A stretch of DNA of 7,383 nt from Thiomicrospira sp. UBA5634 (GTDB lineage: Bacteria; Pseudomonadota; Gammaproteobacteria; Thiomicrospirales; Thiomicrospiraceae). Below, one piece after another: positions 1 to 5,308 of the stretch (the first letter of the stretch is position 1; every line of letters starts with the position of its first letter). The stretch covers positions 1 through 7,383 of the forward strand of contig DIJW01000041.1 in assembly GCA_002421475.1 (NCBI GenBank), in the 5' to 3' direction. Made by a program: the position numbers and the translations under genes. The notes beneath the pieces were generated by a model that ran no database searches, was not told the DNA's origin, and was given only the letters and a program-made list of their open reading frames with translations.

Positions 1-450
1 GTTCTTGACCGTTACCGGAATATCCACCACTTGTTTCATTGCATCAACGCAATCGGCGACCAATTGCGGATGACCCATTAAACACGCACCCATCAAATTA
101 TTTTGCACGCGATCACTCGGACAGCCGACATTTAAGTTAATCGCGTTATAACCCCATTCTTGACCCAATTTGGCGCAATGTGCCAAGTCTTTGGGATCGC
201 TGCCACCGAGTTGTAACACCACCGGCGCATCCTGCGGTTCACGCCCCAAAAAACGCGGCAAATTATTGCCATGAATAATCGCGCCGGTGGTCACCATTTC
301 AGAATACAACCAGGCCTGGTGGCTAAGCAGACGATGAAATACTCGACAATGGCGATCCGTCCAATCCAGCATCGGCGCAACTGCAAAGCCAGCTACGCCA
401 TTTTTCGACATTAAATCAGAGGGTTGGGCTTGATTATCAAACAGTTGCAT
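1..450 (-). CDS. dusA: tRNA-dihydrouridine(20/20a) synthase DusA, N-terminal 150 residues (gene runs off the left edge)
   Basis: DusA is an FMN- and NADPH-dependent cytosolic enzyme that reduces uridine 20/20a in the tRNA D-loop to dihydrouridine. The visible 150 residues begin the FMN-binding TIM barrel. [15 protein letters not shown] at about 22-36 is the family's N-terminal signature, followed by [12 protein letters not shown] (50-61), LQLGGSDP (79-86) and [12 protein letters not shown] (105-116), whose Cys110 is the expected catalytic acid cysteine. VTVKN at the edge brings in the conserved barrel lysine. [13 protein letters not shown] points to the DusA subgroup rather than DusB or DusC. 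I chose the ATG at 450 because an AAGAG-like sequence lies upstream and the next ATG (411) has none, although homology starts only near residue 21. Residues 44-47 (HQAW), encoded by an iterated palindrome, sit where E. coli has unrelated residues. The gene is divergent from ppiC. Confidence 0.95.
   Translation of the reverse strand, partial: MQLFDNQAQPSDLMSKNGVAGFAVAPMLDWTDRHCRVFHRLLSHQAWLYSEMVTTGAIIHGNNLPRFLGREPQDAPVVLQLGGSDPKDLAHCAKLGQEWGYNAINLNVGCPSDRVQNNLMGACLMGHPQLVADCVDAMKQVVDIPVTVKN
309..320. repeat. Iterated palindrome copy 1 (ACCAGGCCTGGT), in dusA
   Basis: This is a perfect 12-bp palindrome with core CCAGGCCTGG at 310-319. Read on the minus strand it gives His44-Gln-Ala-Trp47 of DusA, followed by Leu. 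Confidence 0.9.
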
Positions 451-528
451 TAACAATTAACTCTTCATTGGCGGTTTCATTTTACCGGTTAGCGTTGCTT
501 ACAAGCATCGCGTTCTTATTGGAAGTGG

Positions 529-557
529 ATGATAAAGCAAAGCGTGCGGACTGACAA
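529..557 (-). promoter_or_regulatory. Predicted sigma-70 promoter for dusA
   Basis: On the minus strand a -35 box TTGTCA (557-552) and a -10 box TATCAT (534-529) are separated by exactly 17 bp. Each matches the consensus at five of six positions. Transcription would start near 522, leaving a leader of about 72 nt before the dusA ATG at 450. Position, orientation and spacing all fit; no operator is evident. Confidence 0.6.
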
Positions 558-596
558 ATTTAAACCCGCTATCAGGGAGAATTTAACCGAGCAAAT

Positions 597-625
597 TTGG
601 TGTTTTTACAGTTTGGGTGTAGTAT
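597..625 (+). promoter_or_regulatory. Candidate weak promoter for ppiC-rlmA
   Basis: TTGGTG (597-602) and TAGTAT (620-625) are separated by 17 bp, matching the sigma-70 consensus at about three and four of six positions. A start near 632 would give a leader of about 54 nt before ppiC. The stretch 631-670 is AT-rich and also contains TTGACT and TAAAAT words without good partners, so the true promoter could lie slightly further downstream. Confidence 0.3.
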
Positions 626-685
626 GGCGCGGATTTTTAATTGACTAAAATCGCTTAATTTTGGCTTCATCAAAAGGAACATACC

Positions 686-970
686 ATGGCAAAACGTGCA
701 AGTGCTCGTCATTTATTAGTAGATTCTGAACAACAATGTTTAGATATTAAACAACAAATCGAATCAGGAGCTGATTTTGCTGAAATGGCAAAAAAACATT
801 CAAGCTGCCCATCTGGTGCGCAAGGTGGCGAATTGGGTGAGTTTGGTCCAGGCATGATGGTTCCTGAGTTTGACAAAGTGGTATTCAGTGCGCCGGTTAA
901 TACGGTACAAGGTCCGGTGCGAACTCAGTTTGGTTATCATTTACTAGAAGTCACCAGCCGTACTGAATAA
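686..970 (+). CDS. ppiC: Parvulin-type peptidyl-prolyl cis-trans isomerase PpiC
   Basis: This is a single-domain cytoplasmic parvulin that interconverts cis and trans peptidyl-prolyl bonds. The 94 residues are one rotamase domain, compared with 93 in E. coli PpiC. Visible hallmarks are the first-strand histidine in ARHLLV (His9), GADFAEMAKKHSSCPSG (28-44) with the active-site region cysteine Cys41, GGELGEFGPGMMVPEFDKVVF (48-67), and the C-terminal FGYHLLEV with His85. There is no signal peptide or membrane segment, so it is not a periplasmic SurA or PpiD form. The start is well supported: AAGGA at 674-678 sits seven bases before the ATG. It is the first gene of the rightward set and lies only 14 bp ahead of rlmA, so the two are probably cotranscribed. 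No palindrome copy falls in it. Confidence 0.96.
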   Translation: MAKRASARHLLVDSEQQCLDIKQQIESGADFAEMAKKHSSCPSGAQGGELGEFGPGMMVPEFDKVVFSAPVNTVQGPVRTQFGYHLLEVTSRTE

Positions 971-984
971 TAAGCGCGCAAATA

Positions 985-1797
985 ATGTATCGCTGCCCTT
1001 TGTGTCATCAACCATTAAACCGACAGGATTTGAGTTGGCGTTGTGCAAACTCGCATTGTTTTGATTTTGCCAAAGAAGGTTATGTCAATTTATTGCCTGT
1101 ACAGAACAAACACTCGAAAAACCCCGGCGATAATGCGCAGATGATGCAAGCGCGGCGTGCTTTTTTAGATGCCGGTTATTATCAACCGCTTTCTGATCAA
1201 ATCAATAAACTACTGTCACAGCATTTAACCGCGTCTGCCAAGTTACTTGATATAGGGTGTGGTGAGGGTTATTACACAGCACGTTTATCTGATGCATTAA
1301 ATGCTAAACAAGCTCAAATTTGGGGTTTAGATATTTCTAAAACCGCGATTCGTTATGCCGCTAAACGTTATTCTGCAATCAACTTTAGTGTTGCCAGTGC
1401 ATATGACTTGCCGTTTGCCGATCAATCATTTGATGCGATAACACGCATTTATGCGCCCTCTCTAAGCACTGAAATTGAGCGCGTTTTGAAACACCAGGCC
1501 TGGTTGTTAACCGTTCAACCTGCCGCGCATCATTTATTTGAATTAAAACAAGCGATCTATCAAACCCCGCGTTTACATGACGACCTAGCTGAGAATCTAC
1601 CAGGCCTGGTGCTACGGCAGCAGCAAAACTTATCCTATGCTATTGAATTAAAACAACCTCAAGATACTCTAAACTTGCTGAATATGACGCCGTTTGCGTG
1701 GAAGTTAACAGAAGCACATAAATTACAACTAACCGAACGTTTAAGCAAAGTCAGCTTAGACTTTACGATTCGGCTTTATCAAAAGCCGACACCTTAA
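985..1797 (+). CDS. rlmA: 23S rRNA (guanine(745)-N1)-methyltransferase RlmA
   Basis: RlmA (RrmA) transfers a methyl group from S-adenosylmethionine to N1 of G745 in helix 35 of 23S rRNA. The 270 residues match the E. coli protein (269) in length and layout. An N-terminal zinc-binding segment has Cys4, Cys7, Cys20 and His24, followed by FDFAKEGYVNLLPVQ (26-40) and GDNAQMMQARRAFLDAGYYQPL (48-69). A Rossmann methyltransferase fold has SAM motif I LLDIGCGEGYYT at 87-98, the acidic motif GLDIS at 114-118 and RIYAP at 154-158. The C-terminal NMTPFAW motif is at 233-239. The ATG is the only possible start after an in-frame stop at 964. It has no clear Shine-Dalgarno site, so translation may depend on ppiC. 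Two palindrome copies lie inside: one gives HQAW (170-173) where E. coli has PGGW, the other gives PGLV (206-209). Confidence 0.95.
   Translation: MYRCPLCHQPLNRQDLSWRCANSHCFDFAKEGYVNLLPVQNKHSKNPGDNAQMMQARRAFLDAGYYQPLSDQINKLLSQHLTASAKLLDIGCGEGYYTARLSDALNAKQAQIWGLDISKTAIRYAAKRYSAINFSVASAYDLPFADQSFDAITRIYAPSLSTEIERVLKHQAWLLTVQPAAHHLFELKQAIYQTPRLHDDLAENLPGLVLRQQQNLSYAIELKQPQDTLNLLNMTPFAWKLTEAHKLQLTERLSKVSLDFTIRLYQKPTP
1493..1504. repeat. Iterated palindrome copy 2 (ACCAGGCCTGGT), in rlmA
   Basis: This is a perfect 12-bp palindrome with core at 1494-1503. It encodes His170-Gln-Ala-Trp173 followed by Leu in RlmA, in the same frame as copy 1 in dusA. Confidence 0.9.
1599..1610. repeat. Iterated palindrome copy 3 (ACCAGGCCTGGT), in rlmA
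   Basis: This is a perfect 12-bp palindrome with core at 1600-1609, 106 bp after copy 2. It is read in a different frame, giving Pro206-Gly-Leu-Val209 of RlmA. Confidence 0.9.
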
Positions 1798-1926
1798 GCT
1801 ATATTTAACAGCCCAAAACGCTTAATTTATACTGCACCACCAGGCCTGGCATCCCCCTAAAACCCGCAAAATCTGGTAGCATACTGGCATTGTTTTTTTA
1901 TTACATTTAAGTGATCAAAACCACCA
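1798..1926 (+). promoter_or_regulatory. rlmA-relA intergenic region with possible extended -10 promoter
   Basis: This 129-bp gap holds one copy of the CCAGGCCTGG palindrome (1840-1849) and, 25 bp further, TGGTAGCAT (1874-1882), which resembles an extended -10 element (TG-N-TAGCAT) without a recognisable -35 box. A T-rich run at 1891-1899 follows. No rho-independent terminator for rlmA is evident: the palindrome has no loop and is followed by C-rich, not T-rich, sequence. relA could have its own weak promoter here or be read through from ppiC-rlmA. Confidence 0.25.
1840..1849. repeat. Iterated palindrome copy 4 (CCAGGCCTGG), intergenic
   Basis: This is the only copy outside a gene, 43 bp after the rlmA stop and 78 bp before relA. 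The outer pair is A and C, so the palindrome is 10 bp. It has no loop and no T-run, so it is not a terminator. Confidence 0.9.
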
Positions 1927-4086
1927 ATGACGCCAGAACTACGCCTTGCCCATACCCTATTTCCAACGCGCAAACCGGATAGTTTTTCCGCCGCATTTTT
2001 GCAGGCCTGCGGTCTGGCATTGGAAGCGCAAGCTTTACCACAAAGACACGTTGTTTCAAGCCTTGAGGCGATGGAAGTATTGGTGACGTTAAACTTAGAT
2101 GACAACACCTATATCGCTACTTTGCTGAGTGATCTCAACTTGGAGCCGTTGTATTCGATTGAGAGTTTAGAAAAGCAGTTTGGTGCCAATACCGCCAAAT
2201 TAGTTAATGGTATTCGGCGGTTAAATCAGTTTAAAGAATTTGATGTCACTACACATTCGGATGAAGTTCAAACCGAACGATTACGTCAAATGTTATTAGC
2301 CATGACTTCTGATATCCGAATTATGGTGGTTAAACTGGGTTATCGTGTAGCGCGATTACGCAATTTAAAACGCGAAGACGAAGTTATACGCAAACAAATC
2401 GCCGAAGAAACCCAACTTATTTTTTCTCCACTGGCCAATCGCCTCGGTATTGCTCAGCTCAAATGGGAATTGGAAGATTTATCTTTCCGTTATCTAGAGC
2501 CTGAGACTTATAAAACCATTGCACAGCAATTGGCTGATAAACGCACTGAGCGTGAATCTTACATTCGATATATGATCGATACCTTGAGCAGTTTATTACG
2601 TGATGACGGTTTGCATGCGCAAGTCAGCGGTCGGCCAAAGCATATTTACAGCATTTGGAAAAAAATGGCAAAAAAGCAGCAAGGTTTGGATGCCTTATAT
2701 GATCTGCGAGCCGTGCGAATTTATGTAGACAGCGTAACGGACTGTTATCGTGCATTAAGTTTGGTACACAGTCAGTGGAATTTTATCCGCGAAGAATTTG
2801 ACGACTACATTGCGACACCGAAAGAAAATGGTTACCAGTCGATTCATACCGTCATTATTGGCCCGCAAGGCAAAACGGTTGAAATTCAAATTCGCACCCA
2901 CGATATGCATCAATATGCCGAGCACGGTATCGCTGCGCATTGGAAATACAAAGAAGGCGGCAAAGGCTATGATGCTAACCTGGAAGCCAGTATTAAAGCG
3001 ATGCGTCAATTGCTTGAAGCGCGCTCAGATTCAGATGTATTTAGCGAAATCAGTACTGAACTGCAAACGCAGAATATCTATGTTTTAACACCGACTAACC
3101 AAATTATCGCGTTGCCGCAAGGATCAACTGCATTAGATTTTGCTTATGCAATTCACACTGATCTAGGACACAGTTGTCGAGGCGCCAAAATTAACGGCAA
3201 AATTGGCACCCTAACCCAGCCACTTAAAACCAGCGATAAAGTCGAAATCCTCGCCATTAAACATGGCGAGCCCAATCGAAATTGGTTGAATCCAAATCTC
3301 GGATATTTACGCACCAGCCGTGCCCGCACCAGCATCAAACACTGGTTTAATAAACGTAATCGGGATGCCAATATCGAAGCCGGTGAACAGTTATTTCAGC
3401 GCGAAATAAAACGCCTTCACGCGCGTCAAATTCAAGCGAAAACAATCGCTCAAGTGTTTGGTTTTGAACAAGAAAAAGATTTATTTGATGCATTGGGAAA
3501 AGGTCAGTTAAATGAGCGTCAATTACTTAACGCCATTCAAAAACAACTCCAACCTTTGCTGAAAACTCAACCGATTGTCAGCAATAGCAAAATTGATGCG
3601 ATTAGCGTTGGGCAGAACGCCTCACCTTATGTGGTCGGGGCACCGAAACTTCGCACTCAATTAGCGCCCTGCTGCCAACCCAAACCGGGTGAGCAAATTG
3701 TTGGTTACGTCACTCGCGGCCGCGGTATAACCATTCATCGAGTCGATTGCACCAATATCCTTAATCTTTCGGCCAATGAACAACAGCGTTTAATCGAGGT
3801 GCGCTGGAGCGATCAGCCGGAAGAAGAAGCCATTTTCTTAATGACGCTGCATATTTTGGCGTTTGACCGTAAAGGACTCTTACGTGATGTGATGAGTAAA
3901 CTGACGGAGTTTGATGTCAACCTAATTGCGTCAAATACGGTAACAGATCGAGATGAACGCACGGTTGATATGCAATTAGAATTAGAAATTAACGCTCATA
4001 CTGATCTCAGCGCCCTGCTTGATCAGTTAGAAGCCTTGCCGAACGTGGAAGAGGTCAGTATCGAACAACATAAGGAAAGCGCGTGA
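1927..4086 (+). CDS. relA: GTP pyrophosphokinase RelA, ribosome-associated (p)ppGpp synthetase
   Basis: RelA makes (p)ppGpp from ATP and GTP or GDP when uncharged tRNA enters the ribosomal A site during amino-acid starvation. The 719 residues are near the E. coli length (744). Residues 1-170 form a decayed hydrolase domain: the HD histidine-aspartate motif is absent, and NLDDNTYIATLLSDLN stands in its place. The synthetase domain (about 230-345) has GRPKHIYSIWKKM (235-247), the EFDD motif (290-293) typical of monofunctional RelA rather than the RxKD form of SpoT, NGYQSIHT (301-308) and VEIQIRT (318-324). A TGS domain (about 383-443), the Cys582-Cys583/His604/Cys608 zinc-finger-type domain and a C-terminal ACT domain (about 637-710) follow. 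The ATG at 1927 is the first possible start after an in-frame stop at 1912; its Shine-Dalgarno site is weak. Its upstream neighbour is rlmA. A palindrome variant encodes Gln26-Ala27-Cys28. Confidence 0.97.
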   Translation: MTPELRLAHTLFPTRKPDSFSAAFLQACGLALEAQALPQRHVVSSLEAMEVLVTLNLDDNTYIATLLSDLNLEPLYSIESLEKQFGANTAKLVNGIRRLNQFKEFDVTTHSDEVQTERLRQMLLAMTSDIRIMVVKLGYRVARLRNLKREDEVIRKQIAEETQLIFSPLANRLGIAQLKWELEDLSFRYLEPETYKTIAQQLADKRTERESYIRYMIDTLSSLLRDDGLHAQVSGRPKHIYSIWKKMAKKQQGLDALYDLRAVRIYVDSVTDCYRALSLVHSQWNFIREEFDDYIATPKENGYQSIHTVIIGPQGKTVEIQIRTHDMHQYAEHGIAAHWKYKEGGKGYDANLEASIKAMRQLLEARSDSDVFSEISTELQTQNIYVLTPTNQIIALPQGSTALDFAYAIHTDLGHSCRGAKINGKIGTLTQPLKTSDKVEILAIKHGEPNRNWLNPNLGYLRTSRARTSIKHWFNKRNRDANIEAGEQLFQREIKRLHARQIQAKTIAQVFGFEQEKDLFDALGKGQLNERQLLNAIQKQLQPLLKTQPIVSNSKIDAISVGQNASPYVVGAPKLRTQLAPCCQPKPGEQIVGYVTRGRGITIHRVDCTNILNLSANEQQRLIEVRWSDQPEEEAIFLMTLHILAFDRKGLLRDVMSKLTEFDVNLIASNTVTDRDERTVDMQLELEINAHTDLSALLDQLEALPNVEEVSIEQHKESA
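2001..2010. repeat. Iterated palindrome variant 5 (GCAGGCCTGC), in relA
   Basis: The core CAGGCCTG (2002-2009) is intact and both flanking bases are changed symmetrically, so the site is still a perfect 10-bp palindrome. It encodes Gln26-Ala27-Cys28 of RelA. Confidence 0.7.
4072..4076 (+). promoter_or_regulatory. Ribosome binding site that supports the GTG start of the DUF2062 gene
   Basis: AAGGA inside the last codons of relA lies six bases before GTG at 4083. This favours that GTG over the next in-frame candidate, GTG at 4104, which has no purine-rich stretch ahead of it. Confidence 0.6.
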
Positions 4087-4637
4087 GATCAGTTAAGTTA
4101 AGCGTGCTCAAAGGGATTCGCGCGATTAAATATAGCCACTGGTTAAATGATAAATTCCCGGGTCTAAAAAACCGCGATTTATGGCGCGGTGATCGACATA
4201 CTTTTGCCAAGGCCGGTTTTATTGGCGTTTTTTGCGCTTTTATACCAATCCCTCTGCAAATGCCGTTGGCGGCGATTATCTCGTATTACGCGCGTGCGAA
4301 TATCCCGCTTTCCGTTGCACTGGCGTGGATTACCAACCCGATTACCATGTGGCCGATTTGGACGTTTGGTTATTTTGTCGGTGCATGGTTACTCGGTATG
4401 CCAACGTTACGTAATATTGAAGTAACCGAAGGTTTGGGGGTTTGGGGTTGGATGACGGAAGTGTTGCCACAAATTTGGATTCCGTTATGGTTTGGCAATA
4501 TCGTGCTTGGATTTATCGCCGGCAGTTTGCTGTACCTTGTTATCCAGTTTATCCAACTGCCGCATTTTCAGAAAAAATCGCGCTCACTAACAACGCAAGG
4601 CAATCAATCGCCGGACCAAGCCGATTCATCTAAATAA
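4083..4637 (+). CDS. DUF2062 family inner-membrane protein of unknown function
   Basis: The 184-residue protein looks like a DUF2062 (PF09835) member, a family of small membrane proteins without an established activity. A basic amphipathic N-terminal segment (1-40) contains RDLWRGDRHTFAKAGFIGVF (31-50). Hydrophobic stretches follow at about 42-70, 75-105 and 130-158. The family-like FCAFIPIPLQMPLAA (50-64) and TNPITMWPIW (84-93), rich in Pro, Asn and Trp, lie in or between them. The tail after 163 is polar, with many Ser, Gln and Lys, and probably cytoplasmic. It starts at GTG, overlapping the relA stop by four bases (GTGA), so the two genes are very likely translationally coupled. Its last 34 bp overlap the 3' end of pgl on the other strand. 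I infer membrane location; any link to ppGpp signalling is only suggested by position. Confidence 0.85.
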   Translation: MRSVKLSVLKGIRAIKYSHWLNDKFPGLKNRDLWRGDRHTFAKAGFIGVFCAFIPIPLQMPLAAIISYYARANIPLSVALAWITNPITMWPIWTFGYFVGAWLLGMPTLRNIEVTEGLGVWGWMTEVLPQIWIPLWFGNIVLGFIAGSLLYLVIQFIQLPHFQKKSRSLTTQGNQSPDQADSSK

Positions 4638-5308
4638 ACCCAGTTATTCTGTTGGGCATGTAATTGGTTAATCGGTAATATTGCGCCGTTTAACCAGGCC
4701 TGCAAAGCCTCATATTTGCTTTTACCGCTAATTAACTTCAACATATTACGACTGCGATTTAAACGTGCATAAGACAAACTTAGTCTTTGTGCCGGCGGTT
4801 TCGGTGATTGGGTTTCAGCAATAACGTCTTGGGTTAAATTTATTGATTCATGGCCGGGAAATAAACTCGCACTGTGACCATCTTCACCCATGCCCAATAA
4901 CACTAAATCGAATAACTCAATTTTCTGAACAACGTTGCTATAAGCAGCTAAAGCCGGCTGTAAACCCAACTCGGTCGGCATATAAAAAATTTGTTCAGAT
5001 GGTATTTTGCCAAACGACAACCAGGCCTGGTGCAACGCAACACTATTGCGCTCTTTATCCAGTAACGGCAATACACGTTCATCGCCCATATAAATAAACC
5101 AGCGCGCCCAGTCTTGCTCGGTATCTCGCAACAATTCATAACAACGAGTAGGTGTTGTACCACCTGCTGTGACCAAATGAAATTCACCGCGTTGTGAAAT
5201 AGCATCCTGTGCACACGTAATTATTTGCTCAACCGCGGCTACGGCTAAAGCCTCGGAATGCATAAAAACCGACCAGTCTGTTGGTAACGAATGTTTGTTA
5301 AACGTCAT
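4604..5308 (-). CDS. pgl: 6-phosphogluconolactonase (DevB/SOL type)
   Basis: This enzyme hydrolyses 6-phosphoglucono-1,5-lactone to 6-phosphogluconate, the second step of the oxidative pentose phosphate pathway, in the cytosol. The 234 residues fit the short bacterial Pgl/DevB family, related to glucosamine-6-phosphate isomerases and not to the beta-propeller YbhE lactonase of E. coli. Motifs in order are LVTAGGTTP (45-53, phosphate binding), YMGDERVLP (73-81), KERNS (85-89) and [16 protein letters not shown] (137-152, containing the catalytic-type His). Near the C-terminus come SGKSKYEAL (194-202) and LPINQL (211-216). The ATG overlaps the end of zwf by 11 bp with only a weak GGA ahead, so translation is probably coupled to zwf. 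Two palindrome copies encode HQAWL (93-97) and QAWL (203-206). No terminator is visible after the gene; its last 34 bp are shared with the convergent DUF2062 gene. Confidence 0.93.
   Translation of the reverse strand: MTFNKHSLPTDWSVFMHSEALAVAAVEQIITCAQDAISQRGEFHLVTAGGTTPTRCYELLRDTEQDWARWFIYMGDERVLPLLDKERNSVALHQAWLSFGKIPSEQIFYMPTELGLQPALAAYSNVVQKIELFDLVLLGMGEDGHSASLFPGHESINLTQDVIAETQSPKPPAQRLSLSYARLNRSRNMLKLISGKSKYEALQAWLNGAILPINQLHAQQNNWVYLDESAWSGD
4694..4703. repeat. Iterated palindrome variant 6 (CCAGGCCTGC), in pgl
   Basis: The core CAGGCCTG (4695-4702) is intact with one edge base changed. On the minus strand it encodes Gln203-Ala-Trp205 of Pgl, followed by Leu. Confidence 0.75.
5020..5031. 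repeat. Iterated palindrome copy 7 (ACCAGGCCTGGT), in pgl
   Basis: This is a perfect 12-bp palindrome with core at 5021-5030. On the minus strand it encodes His93-Gln-Ala-Trp96 of Pgl, followed by Leu. Confidence 0.9.

Noticed and set aside
409..411. Internal ATG of dusA as the real start
   Set aside because: No Shine-Dalgarno sequence precedes it, whereas the ATG at 450 has an AAGAG-like site. It stays possible, because conservation begins after it.
1840..1849. Intergenic palindrome as a rho-independent terminator of rlmA
   Set aside because: It has no loop, is followed by a C-run rather than a T-run, and the same word occurs in the middle of coding sequences.
1885..1900. TGGCATTG as a sigma-54 promoter element for relA
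   Set aside because: The GC pair expected about ten bases after GG is TT here, so the -12 element is missing.
1857..2108. Open frame antisense to the relA start
   Set aside because: Its translation has no recognisable domain, it overlaps strongly conserved relA codons, and no ribosome site stands out. The same holds for other antisense frames within relA, for instance 2755-3009 and 3153-3371.
4189..4633. Plus-strand open frames inside the DUF2062 gene
   Set aside because: They are out-of-frame shadows of a frame with clear membrane-protein character and family resemblance.
4639..4656. Possible hairpin (CCCAGT / GTTGGG) between the convergent operons as a terminator
   Set aside because: Only four Watson-Crick pairs plus two G-T pairs, and no T-run follows on either strand.
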